In this document: positions 1-8,396 of the stretch, piece after piece
Layout of the letters: each line of letters starts with the position of its first letter
Numbering within the stretch: position 1 is the first letter of the stretch
Source of the DNA: Lachnospiraceae bacterium
Lineage (GTDB): Bacteria; Bacillota; Clostridia; Lachnospirales; Lachnospiraceae
Length of the DNA: 32,079 nt
Reading direction: 5' to 3'
Assembly (NCBI GenBank): GCA_024698075.1
Contig: JAILRP010000008.1
Coordinates: 1 to 32,079, forward strand
Program-made: the position numbers and the translations under genes
The notes under the pieces: model-generated
What the model saw: only the letters and a program-made list of their open reading frames with translations
Told to the model about the DNA's origin: nothing
Databases searched by the model: none

Positions 1-1881
1 GGCAGACATATCCTTCCCGGCCGCGTGAAAGAAGCCGTAAACGCTTTTGGCTGCCGCGACGTTGAACCCTTCCACTTCCTTCAGCTGTTCTTCGGTTGCA
101 TTCTTTATATCCTCAAGTGAATCAAACGCCCTCATGAGCGCCCTTCTCCTTCTAGGTCCGATCCCGGGTATGTCATCGAGCAGGGAATGGACCTGCTTTT
201 TAGACCTAAGGTTTCTGTGGAACGTTATCGCAAACCTGTGCGCCTCGTCCTGAATCCTTGTTATGAGGTGGAATTCCTCCGATGAGCGTGATATCGTAAG
301 TTCGCTTCCTTTATAGTAGAGGCCCCTTGTCCTGTGGCTGTCATCCTTGACCATTCCGCACACGGGTATGTCAAGTCCCAGCCCGGCGAGAACTTCCTCG
401 CACACGCTGACCTGTCCCCTGCCTCCGTCCATAAGGATCAGATCCGGAAACTTTGAAAATCTCCCATCAGCATCCTCCGATCTTATTTCTTCAAGGGCAT
501 GCTCAAACCGTCTGGTCAGCACTTCCTCCATGCTGGCATAGTCATTGGGTCCTTCAACCGACTTTATCTTGAATTTCCTGTACTCGTTCGGTTTCGGCCT
601 TCCATCCTCATATACGACCATGGAACCCACGGACTCAAATCCGCTGATGTTCGATATGTCATAGGCTTCCATTCGGTGAACGCTGCCAAGTCCGAGAATG
701 TCCGCGATAGCTTCTGCGGCACCCATTGTCCTTTCCCTGTTCTTCCTAAGCTTCTCAATATCCTGGTCGAGCTTGATGCGCGCATTTTCCTCGGCAAGCC
801 TTACGAGCTTTTCTTTTCTTCCTTTTGCCGGCACGGTGAGAACCACCTTGGAACCCATCTGTTTTCCCATCCACTCGCTGATGAGTCCTGCCTGCGAGGG
901 CTCACATGGCAGCAGTATCTCCTTGGGTATGAACGGCGCTCCCATATAAAACTGCATAAGAAATGCAGAAAGTATATCTTCCGATGTCTCCTCCTCGGCA
1001 TGGCGCATGTAGTAATGCTCCCTTCCGACTATCTTTCCGTCCCGCACAAAGAACATCTGAACGATGACCGACTCCCCGTTCCTTGCAAGTGCGATGATAT
1101 CCCTGTTCTCCCCCGCCGTATCGGTTATCTTCTGCTTCTCCGATACTTTCCTGACGCTCTCGATAAGATCCCTGTATTCCATCGCGCGCTCGTATTCGAG
1201 CTGCTCGGATGCCTTCTTCATCCGCTCCGTCAGATCCTCCGTGATCTGCCTGTGGTCCCCTCCGAGAAAATCAATGGCTCTTCCTATGTTTGCCCTGTAT
1301 TCGTCAATGTCTGCCAGACCGTCGCAGGGGGCCGTGCACTGTCCCAGGTGATAATATAGGCATTTTCTTTCATTTTTGGCTGCCGGGGCATCTGCTTCTA
1401 TGGTCATCCTGCAGCCTCTTATCTTATATACACGCCTTAAAAGGTCTATGGTCTCCCTCACGGCCTCGCCCGATGTGAAGGGACCGAAATACTTTGCATT
1501 GTCCCTTATGACCCTTCTGCACATGACTATCCGCGGAAAATCATCCGCCACCGTCACCTTGATGTAGGGATAGGTCTTGTCATCCTTCAGCATCGTATTG
1601 TACTTTGGCTGATTTTCCTTGATCAGATTGTTCTCAAGGACGAGCGCTTCAAGCTCGGAGTCGGTAACGACATACTCAAACCATGCGATGTGCTTTACCA
1701 TCTGCTGAATCTTCAAGGTCTTCTTCGTACTCTCGCGGAAATACGATCTGACACGGTTTCTGAGCACTACCGCTTTTCCGACATAGATAATGACATCGTC
1801 AGAGTCATGCATCAGATATACGCCCGGCTTTGCAGGCAGCTTATTCAGTTCTTCCTCAATGTCAAAATCCCTTCTGTCCAT
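1..1881 (-). CDS. uvrC: Excinuclease ABC subunit C (UvrC), 3' end cut by window edge
   Basis: UvrC makes the dual incisions around bulky lesions in UvrABC nucleotide excision repair in the cytoplasm. My translation from the ATG at 1881 gives 627 residues that stay open to the edge, close to the usual family length, so only a few C-terminal residues are missing. Visible parts in order are a GIY-YIG nuclease (PGVYLM...IIYVGKA, residues 18-35), a UVR helix region (ITEDLTERMKKASEQLEYERA), the UvrC RNase H-like nuclease (EAYDISNISG, LILMDGGRGQ, DEAHRF) and a terminal helix-hairpin-helix (DDIPGIGPRRRRAL). The start has no Shine-Dalgarno sequence. Instead an extended -10 element ends six bases before it, suggesting a leaderless mRNA. 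It is separated from the sugar-transport operon upstream by a strong terminator. Confidence 0.97.
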   Translation of the reverse strand, partial: MDRRDFDIEEELNKLPAKPGVYLMHDSDDVIIYVGKAVVLRNRVRSYFRESTKKTLKIQQMVKHIAWFEYVVTDSELEALVLENNLIKENQPKYNTMLKDDKTYPYIKVTVADDFPRIVMCRRVIRDNAKYFGPFTSGEAVRETIDLLRRVYKIRGCRMTIEADAPAAKNERKCLYYHLGQCTAPCDGLADIDEYRANIGRAIDFLGGDHRQITEDLTERMKKASEQLEYERAMEYRDLIESVRKVSEKQKITDTAGENRDIIALARNGESVIVQMFFVRDGKIVGREHYYMRHAEEETSEDILSAFLMQFYMGAPFIPKEILLPCEPSQAGLISEWMGKQMGSKVVLTVPAKGRKEKLVRLAEENARIKLDQDIEKLRKNRERTMGAAEAIADILGLGSVHRMEAYDISNISGFESVGSMVVYEDGRPKPNEYRKFKIKSVEGPNDYASMEEVLTRRFEHALEEIRSEDADGRFSKFPDLILMDGGRGQVSVCEEVLAGLGLDIPVCGMVKDDSHRTRGLYYKGSELTISRSSEEFHLITRIQDEAHRFAITFHRNLRSKKQVHSLLDDIPGIGPRRRRALMRAFDSLEDIKNATEEQLKEVEGFNVAAAKSVYGFFHAAGKDMSA

Positions 1882-1887
1882 AGGTAG

Positions 1888-1896
1888 ATGATATCA
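1888..1896 (-). promoter_or_regulatory. Extended -10 promoter of uvrC, leaderless geometry
   Basis: On the minus strand TGATATCAT (TGN plus TATCAT, five of six to consensus) is followed by six bases, CTACCT, and then the ATG of uvrC. There is no recognisable -35 at 16-18 bases, which extended -10 promoters tolerate. Transcription would be expected to start on or next to the A of the ATG. Confidence 0.5.
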
Positions 1897-1934
1897 CATT
1901 TTTGCCGGGGAAGGCATATACAATATCCCTGCAT

Positions 1935-1977
1935 AAAAAGAGCCCTTCGATCCCGCTTTCGCGAAAAAGAAGGGCTC
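1935..1977 (-). terminator. Rho-independent terminator of the sugar ABC transporter operon
   Basis: A nine-base perfect stem, GAGCCCTTC (minus strand, 1977-1969) pairing with GAAGGGCTC (1948-1940), is followed on the minus strand by TTTTT (1939-1935). The loop carries a second small hairpin (CGCG/AAAGCG region). It lies 31 bases after the stop of the second permease and upstream of uvrC, so it ends the transporter transcript. Confidence 0.9.
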
Positions 1978-2008
1978 CCCTCATAATAATGGATTTATTA
2001 AGGGCTGA

Positions 2009-3175
2009 TTAAGCTTTTGTCTTGGGACGGTTGTTTATGATTTCAAATACAACTGCCGCAAGAAGAACGACGCCTTTAACAACCTTCTGCCAGTTGGGGT
2101 CGATGCTCATGATCGACATGCCGAGGTTGATAACGCCGATAAGAGCAGCACCTACGACCATTCCGAATACGCTTCCTGATCCGCCGTATGCACTGACACC
2201 GCCTACGATACATGCCGAAATGGCATCAAGCTCGTAGTTCTGTCCCATATATCCGTTCGATGTGGAAAGCTTTGCAAGGCTTGTCCAGCCTGCTATTACG
2301 GACAGGAACTGCATGTTAAGGTATGCGAAGAAAAGAACGAGCTTTGTATCAATACCTGAAAGCCTTGTTGCTTCCATGTTGCCGCCCATTGCGTAGAAAT
2401 AACGTCCGAGAACGGTCTTGCTCGCTATAAAGTTATAGATGAGAAGCACTGCTGCCACCCAGACAAGAACCGTAGGGATCCCGAGGGCGACCTTATCAAC
2501 GGCACCGGCATACTTTATCGCAAACAGCATGATTATCGCACAGATGATGATACATCTTACAATGAGCGCTGTCATCGTCTCGGCTTCATATCCCTTTTTG
2601 ATCTTTGTTGCCCTGCTTCTGATCTGCAGGAATACAAATATCACGCAGCAAATGATCCCGATGGGGATACATAATGCCTTGGGAATATGGCTATTAAAAA
2701 GCTTCTTGAATCCTTCTATGTCATTTATGGAGATCGATGACGTCGAGGATGCTATGGTAACGATCTTGGTACCGAGTCCGCGGAATGCAAGGAAACCTCC
2801 GAGCGTTGCGATCCAGGGCGGAATGTTGAGATAAGCGATCAGCCATCCCAGAATAGCGCCGATCGCGCATCCTATAAGGACCATTAAGATCATTGCCACG
2901 GGAACCGGCATTCCCATATTGACCATCATGTAAGCGCCCATTGCATCAACAAGACATACCGTTGCGCCTACGGAAAGGTCAATGTTACCTTTTATGAGCA
3001 TGCACATGAACATTCCGGTTGCCAGGATGAATACATATGCATTCTGTGTTATAAGTGCTTCAAAGTTCATTGCAGAGATTATCTGTCCTTTTGTTGTGAT
3101 AGTGAAGAAAATAACAACGAGGACCAGAATGATCTGCATAGTATGTTCTTTAAAAATCTTACCTACTTTTTCCAT
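2009..3175 (-). CDS. mmsB: Sugar ABC transporter permease, MmsB/XylH/GguB type (second paralog)
   Basis: This is a membrane permease of the carbohydrate uptake transporter-2 family, 388 residues and almost wholly hydrophobic, matching the long XylH/GguB type (about 390) rather than the RbsC type (about 320). Family marks are TQNAYVFILATGMFMC, KGNIDLSVGATVC, IPPWIATLGGFLAFRGL and the C-terminal DAISACIVGGVSAYGGSGSV with VINLGMSIM. It starts 18 bases after the previous permease stops, with GGAAGGA ahead of the ATG. It is clearly a paralog of the upstream neighbour, sharing the same motif order but with many substitutions. The two may pair as a heterodimer, which is an inference because most members of this family act with one permease gene. 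The specific sugar cannot be read from the permease. Confidence 0.93.
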   Translation of the reverse strand: MEKVGKIFKEHTMQIILVLVVIFFTITTKGQIISAMNFEALITQNAYVFILATGMFMCMLIKGNIDLSVGATVCLVDAMGAYMMVNMGMPVPVAMILMVLIGCAIGAILGWLIAYLNIPPWIATLGGFLAFRGLGTKIVTIASSTSSISINDIEGFKKLFNSHIPKALCIPIGIICCVIFVFLQIRSRATKIKKGYEAETMTALIVRCIIICAIIMLFAIKYAGAVDKVALGIPTVLVWVAAVLLIYNFIASKTVLGRYFYAMGGNMEATRLSGIDTKLVLFFAYLNMQFLSVIAGWTSLAKLSTSNGYMGQNYELDAISACIVGGVSAYGGSGSVFGMVVGAALIGVINLGMSIMSIDPNWQKVVKGVVLLAAVVFEIINNRPKTKA

Positions 3176-3193
3176 TTCTTTATCCTTCCTTTG

Positions 3194-4375
3194 TTATTTT
3201 TTCTCTTTCTTCGACACAACATCAAAGATCACCGCGCCCAGAAGAACGAGGCCCTTTACGGCTTTCTGCAGGTTGGCATCAACACCGCAGATCGACATGC
3301 CCTGGTTAATGACACCCATGAGCAGTGCACCGATGATGACTCCGGGAACAGTACCGATACCGCCGTAAGCACTGGCTCCACCGATGAAGCATGCACCGAT
3401 GGCATCCATCTCATAGCCCTGGCCGTATGTGGGCTGTGCACTTGCCGCTCTTGCAATGGTAAGTGTTCCTGCAAGTCCGGAAAGAAGTCCCATGAATGAA
3501 TATGCAAAGAAATAAACTTTCTTGACATTGACGCCCGAAAGCTGTGCAGCCTTCTTGTTGCCGCCGACCGCATAAAGGTCACGGCCTATCGTTGTCTTCT
3601 GTGTTACGTATCCGAATGCTATGACAACAAGCAGCACCCATATGAGTGATGTGGGAATACCCTGATATGCCGCAAGTTTATATGTAAGATAAAATACGAC
3701 TGCAGAGATGATGACCATCTTGACCACATCCCCGACAAGGGGCGGCGTCTCATATCCGCGCTTCTTGGTGTTGATACGTCCGCTTATCGTCATAAAGAGA
3801 TAGATGACGATCCCGGCTATACCCGCAAGAAGGCAGACAACATTGAGCTCCGTATCTCCGAATGAGATCGTGGAACCCGGGATATAGCAGTCTGCTCCAC
3901 CACCGAATGTCTTGAGGAATCCGTCCATCTTGGAAAGGTTGAGTGCCTGTCCTCCGAGAACAACGTTCGAAAGTCCCCTGAAAGCATACATGCCCGCAAG
4001 TGTTGCGATGAAAGGAGGAACATTGACAAACGCTATCCAGAATCCCTGCCACATTCCGATCGCAAGGCCTATTACCATCATGAGCAGAAAAGCGACTATA
4101 AAATTGATATCCTTGTCGAGAACAACGCCACCGACGGCGCCGACAAAACATACTACCGATCCGACCGCAAGGTCGATGTTACCTCCGGTCAGGATACACA
4201 GCAGCATACCTGTTGCAAGAACGAACACGTATGCGTTCTGTGACAGAAGGTTGTTGACGTTCTGCGGAAGCAGGATCGCTTTATTTGTCAGTATATAGAA
4301 CAGGATGATGACAAGGACAAGAACGATCGCCATCGCGTATTTTTTTAATATTGCTGATATATTCGTTTTTGTCAT
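3194..4375 (-). CDS. mmsB: Sugar ABC transporter permease, MmsB/XylH/GguB type (first paralog)
   Basis: This 393-residue integral membrane permease belongs to a monosaccharide ABC importer (CUT2 family). It has the family landmarks LLSQNAYVFVLATGMLLC, GGNIDLAVGSVVC, VPPFIATLAGMYAFRGL and DAIGACFIGGASAYGGIGTVPGVIIGALLMGVINQGMSI, the last containing the loop that contacts the ATPase. A hydrophilic insert around residues 205-225 distinguishes XylH/MmsB permeases from shorter RbsC. It starts two bases after the mmsA stop, with AAGGGGTGAGTAAGG just upstream, so it is translationally tied to the ATPase. It is followed by a second, diverged copy. Substrates in the ChvE-MmsAB family include glucose, galactose, arabinose and xylose. 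The exact sugar is not evident here. Confidence 0.94.
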   Translation of the reverse strand: MTKTNISAILKKYAMAIVLVLVIILFYILTNKAILLPQNVNNLLSQNAYVFVLATGMLLCILTGGNIDLAVGSVVCFVGAVGGVVLDKDINFIVAFLLMMVIGLAIGMWQGFWIAFVNVPPFIATLAGMYAFRGLSNVVLGGQALNLSKMDGFLKTFGGGADCYIPGSTISFGDTELNVVCLLAGIAGIVIYLFMTISGRINTKKRGYETPPLVGDVVKMVIISAVVFYLTYKLAAYQGIPTSLIWVLLVVIAFGYVTQKTTIGRDLYAVGGNKKAAQLSGVNVKKVYFFAYSFMGLLSGLAGTLTIARAASAQPTYGQGYEMDAIGACFIGGASAYGGIGTVPGVIIGALLMGVINQGMSICGVDANLQKAVKGLVLLGAVIFDVVSKKEKK

Positions 4376-4377
4376 CC

Positions 4378-5919
4378 TTACTCACCCCTTCCCGATCTCA
4401 TGATGCATGCCATGATGGATTCCTGGCTCGCTTCATCCTGCTTGAGTTCTCCGACGAACTTACCTTCATTCATGACGTAAATCCTGTCACTCATTCCGAT
4501 AGTCTCAGGAAGCTCAGACGAGATCATGACGACTGATTTTCCCGCCTTGACAAGATCATTGATGATGCAGTAGATCTCATACTTGGCACCTACATCGATG
4601 CCTCGTGTGGGCTCATCAAGAAGGAGCACATCAGGCTCAGCGAACATCCATTTTGCCAGAAGGACCTTCTGCTGGTTTCCGCCCGAAAGATTGCCGACAT
4701 TCTGCTCGACCGTGGGTGTCTTGGTCCTCAGCTTATCCTTATACTCAACCGCAACCTGATATTCCTTATCTTTGTCGATGATGCTGTTGGCACTTACCGC
4801 GTCAAGATTTGCAAGAGTGGTGTTTATCTTGATGGGGTTATTGAGAACAAGCCCGTTACCCTTACGGTCTTCCGTAACATAAGCGATCTTGTTCTTGATG
4901 GCTTCTTTAGCATTCTTGAGGCTGACCTCTCTGCCGTTCAGCATCATGGTGCCTGTGATGCCCGTTCCGTATGACTTGCCAAATATGCTCATTGCAAGCT
5001 CGGTACGTCCGGCACCCATAAGGCCGTAGATACCGACAACTTCACCCTTGCGTACATTGAATGAAACGTTGTCAACGACTTTCTTCTCGGGGTAGAGCGG
5101 ATGATAAACGCTCCAGTTCTTAACCTCGAGCATGGTGTCTCCGATCTCGACATCATGTCTTTTCGGGAAACGGTCTGTGATCTCACGTCCGACCATTCCC
5201 TTGATTATTCTATCTTCTGAAATCTCTTCCGTTGCCTTGTCAAGGGTTTCGATCGTAGCTCCGTCACGCACTACCGTGATCTTGTCTGCCACATATGAAA
5301 CCTCATTAAGCTTATGAGATATGATTATCGATGTCAGTCCGTTCTCTTTCTTAAATCTGAGAAGAAGATCAAGAAGAGCCCTTGAATCCTTCTCATTCAG
5401 GGAAGATGTAGGCTCATCGAGGATCAGAAGCTTTGCATGCTTTGCAAGTGCCTTTGCGATCTCAACAAGCTGCTGCTTACCTGTACCGAGCTCTTTTACA
5501 AGAGTTCTCGAACTGTCTGACAGGCCGACCATTTTAAGGAACTTATCGGCTTCACCGTAAGTCTCGTTCCAGTCTATCGCAGCTGCCTTTCCCCTTTCAT
5601 TGCCGAGGAACATGTTCTCACCTATCGACATATACGGGATGAGAGCCAGCTCCTGATGTATGATAACGATCCCCTTTTCCTCGGAATCCTTTATCTTATT
5701 GAACTTACAGACCTCACCGTTGTAAATGATGTCCCCTTCGTATGTGCCGTATGGGTATATACCGCTGAGGACATTCATGAGGGTAGATTTTCCGGCACCG
5801 TTCTCGCCGACGAGTGCGTGGATCTCTCCCTCTTCAACCTGAAAGTTTACATTATCAAGTGCTTTTACACCGGGGAAGGTTTTGGTTATATTTCTCATTT
5901 CCAGAATTACCTTAGCCAA
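4378..5919 (-). CDS. mmsA: Multiple-monosaccharide ABC transporter ATP-binding protein
   Basis: This is the double-ATPase subunit of a CUT2 sugar importer (MmsA/GguA/XylG type, 513 residues), acting on the cytoplasmic face with the MmsB permeases. The first nucleotide-binding domain has a canonical Walker A (GENGAGKST, residues 38-46), signature [15 protein letters not shown] and Walker [12 protein letters not shown]. The second has the degenerate Walker A typical of the family (GLMGAGRTE, Lys replaced by Arg), signature [15 protein letters not shown] and Walker [15 protein letters not shown]. The start is a TTG at 5919. It sits eight bases after a strong AGGAGG, which decides it over the in-frame ATG at codon 8. 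It follows chvE across a 100-base gap that contains a perfect hairpin. Confidence 0.96.
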   Translation of the reverse strand: MAKVILEMRNITKTFPGVKALDNVNFQVEEGEIHALVGENGAGKSTLMNVLSGIYPYGTYEGDIIYNGEVCKFNKIKDSEEKGIVIIHQELALIPYMSIGENMFLGNERGKAAAIDWNETYGEADKFLKMVGLSDSSRTLVKELGTGKQQLVEIAKALAKHAKLLILDEPTSSLNEKDSRALLDLLLRFKKENGLTSIIISHKLNEVSYVADKITVVRDGATIETLDKATEEISEDRIIKGMVGREITDRFPKRHDVEIGDTMLEVKNWSVYHPLYPEKKVVDNVSFNVRKGEVVGIYGLMGAGRTELAMSIFGKSYGTGITGTMMLNGREVSLKNAKEAIKNKIAYVTEDRKGNGLVLNNPIKINTTLANLDAVSANSIIDKDKEYQVAVEYKDKLRTKTPTVEQNVGNLSGGNQQKVLLAKWMFAEPDVLLLDEPTRGIDVGAKYEIYCIINDLVKAGKSVVMISSELPETIGMSDRIYVMNEGKFVGELKQDEASQESIMACIMRSGRGE

Positions 5920-5965
5920 AATGTATCCCTCCTAAAACCCATTATTATGATATCTTACCTAATAA

Positions 5966-5988
5966 ACAGGCGGGAAATTCCCGCCTGT
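5966..5988 (-). terminator. Intercistronic hairpin between chvE and mmsA (partial terminator or mRNA stabiliser)
   Basis: Perfect 11-base arms (ACAGGCGGGAA, 5966-5976, and TTCCCGCCTGT, 5978-5988) flank a single central base. On the transcribed strand the stem is followed by TTATTAGG, so the T-tract is weak. Similar stems between a binding-protein gene and its transporter genes are known to keep the binding-protein mRNA abundant while reducing downstream expression. That role is inferred here. Confidence 0.65.
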
Positions 5989-6019
5989 CTATGAATATTT
6001 GCTACTGGCTTTCTTTCAA

Positions 6020-7177
6020 TTACTGAAGGTCTGCCTCTGTGTAGTAACCACTGTCTATAAGAAGCTCTTTGTAGTTGTTGATATCAGCAAATACAGGCTC
6101 GCAAAGGTATGAAGGAACAACTCCCTTACCATTGTCATATGTGCTTGTATCGTTAACTTCAACTTCTTCGCCCTTAAGGATCTGGCCAACCATCTTAACA
6201 ACCTGAGCTGCAAGTGTACGTGTATCCTTGAAGATTGACATTGACTGCTTGCCATCGATCATGTTCTTTACGTTAGCAACGTCACAGTCCTGACCTGTGA
6301 TGATAGGATATTCACCCTTGTAGTTTGCTGCAAGTGCGTTCTCAACACCAAGTGCTGTAGAGTCGTTTGAGCAAAGAGCGATGTCAAGGTTTGTGCCATC
6401 AGCATAGTTCGTTGAAAGGATGTTCTCCATTCTTGACTGAGCATTCTCTGTAGCCCATGAAGCCGTTGCAACCTGCTCGAAATCAACCTGTCCGGACTTA
6501 ACTACGATCTTGCCTGACTCGATGAAAGGCTTAAGAAGGTCCATAGCACCATTGTAGAAGAACTTAGCATTGTTGTCGCCGGGATCGCCTGCAGTGATCT
6601 CCATTGTGAAAGGTCCTTCTGCGTTGTTGAGGTCAAGTGTATCGATGATGTACTGGCCCTGCTTTGTACCAACCATGTAGTTATCGAATGTTGCATAGTA
6701 AGAAACTGCATCTGTTCCCATGATGAGACGGTCATAAGCGATAACAGGGATGCCTGCTGCCTTAGCTGTCTCAAGAACTGTTCCGAGTGACTCACCATCG
6801 ATAGAAGCGATAACGAGTACCGTGCATCCACCATTGATCATGTTCTCGATCTGAGAAACCTGCGTCTGAACGTCGTTTGAAGCGTACTGAAGGTCAACTT
6901 CGTATCCGGCTGCCTTAAGCTGCTCTTCCATGTTTGCACCATCCTGGTTCCATCTCTGGAGATCCTTTGTAGGCATTGCAACGCCAACCTTCTGGCCTGC
7001 GCCAACGTCTTCTGCGGGAGCTGCTTCTTCTGCAGGAGCTGCTTCCTCAGCGGGTGCTGCTTCCTCTGTTGCTGCGGGTGCTACATCAGCTGCGGGTGCA
7101 GGAGCTGCGCCGGCACATCCAACAAGGATAGCTGTCATTGCTGTTGCAAGTAAAACTGATAATACTTTCTTTGACAT
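6020..7177 (-). CDS. chvE: ChvE-family monosaccharide-binding lipoprotein
   Basis: This is the extracellular sugar receptor of the MmsAB importer (385 residues). The N-terminus is a lipoprotein signal (residues 1-21, lipobox LVGC with Cys21), so it should be tethered to the outer face of the membrane. A low-complexity Ala/Pro/Glu linker with three EEAAPA repeats leads to a periplasmic-binding fold with ChvE/XylF marks: MPTKDLQRW, AYDRLI, AGDPGDNNAK, CSNDSTA, GQDCDVANVK and SMSIFKDTRTLA. ChvE proteins bind aldoses such as galactose, glucose, arabinose and xylose. The start has a strong GGGAGGA. Codon choice appears unusually biased (mostly GCT/GCA, AAC, GTT), fitting a highly expressed protein. 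It is the first gene of the transporter operon and lies just beyond the sensing operon that probably controls it. Confidence 0.95.
   Translation of the reverse strand: MSKKVLSVLLATAMTAILVGCAGAAPAPAADVAPAATEEAAPAEEAAPAEEAAPAEDVGAGQKVGVAMPTKDLQRWNQDGANMEEQLKAAGYEVDLQYASNDVQTQVSQIENMINGGCTVLVIASIDGESLGTVLETAKAAGIPVIAYDRLIMGTDAVSYYATFDNYMVGTKQGQYIIDTLDLNNAEGPFTMEITAGDPGDNNAKFFYNGAMDLLKPFIESGKIVVKSGQVDFEQVATASWATENAQSRMENILSTNYADGTNLDIALCSNDSTALGVENALAANYKGEYPIITGQDCDVANVKNMIDGKQSMSIFKDTRTLAAQVVKMVGQILKGEEVEVNDTSTYDNGKGVVPSYLCEPVFADINNYKELLIDSGYYTEADLQ
7013..7066 (-). repeat. Three 18-bp tandem repeats encoding the ChvE linker
   Basis: Three in-frame 18-base units each encode EEAAPA in the spacer between the lipidated cysteine and the sugar-binding domain. 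The units differ at a few third positions. Such repeats can change copy number by slippage without breaking the frame, altering tether length. Confidence 0.8.
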
Positions 7178-7203
7178 TTCTAGTCCTCCCTTTTTTTATT
7201 CCA

Positions 7204-7220
7204 GACGGCACCATGCCGTC
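7204..7220 (-). promoter_or_regulatory. Small perfect hairpin in the chvE 5' leader
   Basis: GACGGCA (7204-7210), a three-base loop and TGCCGTC (7214-7220) form a perfect seven-base stem. It lies about 12 bases upstream of the chvE ribosome-binding site and downstream of the proposed promoter. It could stabilise the highly expressed mRNA or bind a factor. Function is not established. Confidence 0.45.
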
Positions 7221-7246
7221 CGACATGTAAAACATTAACACTTCAT

Positions 7247-7275
7247 AATCTATAAAGACTTGTTTATTTCTTCAA
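7247..7275 (-). promoter_or_regulatory. Probable promoter of the chvE-mmsA-mmsB-mmsB operon
   Basis: On the minus strand TTGAAG (7275-7270) and TAGATT (7252-7247) are separated by 17 bases. The match is moderate (four of six each), as expected of an activator-dependent promoter. The adjacent YesN-type regulator is the obvious candidate activator, but I could not identify its binding repeats. Confidence 0.45.
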
Positions 7276-7302
7276 ATTTTTATGATGTCAGGACAGAGGA
7301 TG

Positions 7303-7345
7303 AAAAAAATAGCACAATCTTGTTACAGATGCTGCAAGATTGTGC
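7303..7345 (-). terminator. Rho-independent terminator closing the sensing operon
   Basis: A perfect 12-base stem (AGCACAATCTTG at 7311-7322 with CAAGATTGTGCT at 7334-7345) is followed on the minus strand, after one A, by seven T residues (7309-7303). It sits 22 bases after the stop of the XylF-like gene and just upstream of the chvE promoter, separating the sensor and transporter transcripts. Confidence 0.95.
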
Positions 7346-7367
7346 TACCGGATATATGTCGCCAAAA

Positions 7368-8396
7368 CTACTGAACGTTTAAGTATATCTCATTCTTCTG
7401 ATGATATTTGCCCGTTATGATCTCATCCATATTTGATTTTGTCACCGCTATCGGATTCAGTTTGTCATATGGCACATCATATGTTCCGTCATTGAAAGTA
7501 TCTTTCAGCCCGAGCGGGATGCCCTTTGCCATATCGACCGATCTTTCCGCGGCTTTTATGGCAAGCCTTTCGACCGGCTTGTATACCGTCATGTACTGGG
7601 TTCCCTCCACTATCCTCTGGCACGCTTCGAGATCCGCGTCCTGGCCGACAACGCATACCTTGCCGCCAAGCCTGTGTTCGATAAGGGCCCTGATGGCATG
7701 GGCCGCCAGGTTGTCATTTCCGCACATGATGGCATCGGGGACCCTGCCCGTTTTGAGGTACTCATCCGTGACGGTAAACCCGTTTTCAGCCACCCATCCG
7801 TTTGAGAACTCGGCATAATCGACCTTTATCTTAGTCGTGGACAGGACTCTTTCAAATCCCTCCTGGACCATCTGTACGTTAAAATCAGTGGGAGACCCTT
7901 TGACCTGTATTATCGTTCCTTCATTTCCGATATCCTTCTTTATATATTCGGCCATCAGTTCACCGACTTTTTCATTGTCGACGGAAAGATACAGGTCCAC
8001 GTTGGCATTTCTTATCGGGCGGTCATATGCTATGACCTTGATCCCTTCCTTTTTGGCAGCCTCGATCGTCTCCCGGAGCGCTATGTCATCTATGGCGATC
8101 ACGACGATGACATCCATCTTCTTGTCGATGAAATACCTGATCTGCTTTATCTGCTCCTCAACGACGCCGTTCGCATTCTGCACGTTGACCTCCGCACCGA
8201 GCTCCTGCGCCTTTGACACGAACAGATCCCTCTCCCTCGACCATCTTTCTATAAGAAGGGAATCGATAGACAGCCCGATCTGGATCGCATCGCTTTGCGT
8301 TTCAGGTTTTTCAACGTCGCTCGGGACCGTATGTCCGCATGATGTCAGCGTAAGCATTATAACGGCCGCTGCCGCGATGATCTTTTTATAATCCAC
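7368..8396 (-). CDS. XylF-like sugar-binding lipoprotein
   Basis: This 342-residue lipoprotein (signal 1-20, lipobox LTSC, Cys20) resembles E. coli XylF, the D-xylose-binding protein, as remembered. Matching stretches include IERWSRERDLFVSKAQELGA, VIAYDRP, VDNEKVGEL, GQDADLEACQRI and GTQYMTVYKPVE. Residues corresponding to XylF ligand contacts appear kept: Arg in ERWSRERD, Arg in AYDR, Trp in NGW, Asn in CGNDN, Asp in GQDAD and Lys in VYKP. It overlaps the end of the response-regulator gene by 11 bases and is the last gene of the sensing operon. It has no ATPase or permease in its own transcript. It may deliver sugar to the nearby MmsAB importer or modulate signalling. Xylose is the best guess for its ligand, not proven. 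Confidence 0.88.
   Translation of the reverse strand: MDYKKIIAAAAVIMLTLTSCGHTVPSDVEKPETQSDAIQIGLSIDSLLIERWSRERDLFVSKAQELGAEVNVQNANGVVEEQIKQIRYFIDKKMDVIVVIAIDDIALRETIEAAKKEGIKVIAYDRPIRNANVDLYLSVDNEKVGELMAEYIKKDIGNEGTIIQVKGSPTDFNVQMVQEGFERVLSTTKIKVDYAEFSNGWVAENGFTVTDEYLKTGRVPDAIMCGNDNLAAHAIRALIEHRLGGKVCVVGQDADLEACQRIVEGTQYMTVYKPVERLAIKAAERSVDMAKGIPLGLKDTFNDGTYDVPYDKLNPIAVTKSNMDEIITGKYHQKNEIYLNVQ

Noticed and set aside
499-1359. Long plus-strand open frame of 286 codons
   Set aside because: It is antisense to uvrC, whose motifs are clear on the minus strand. It has no domain and low plausibility.
1882-2008. Riboswitch or small RNA between the transporter operon and uvrC
   Set aside because: The gap is accounted for by the terminator and the uvrC promoter. 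No further conserved structure is visible.
7178-7302. Catabolite repression (cre) site near the chvE promoter
   Set aside because: No sequence close to TGWAANCGNTNWCA was found in the leader or promoter region.
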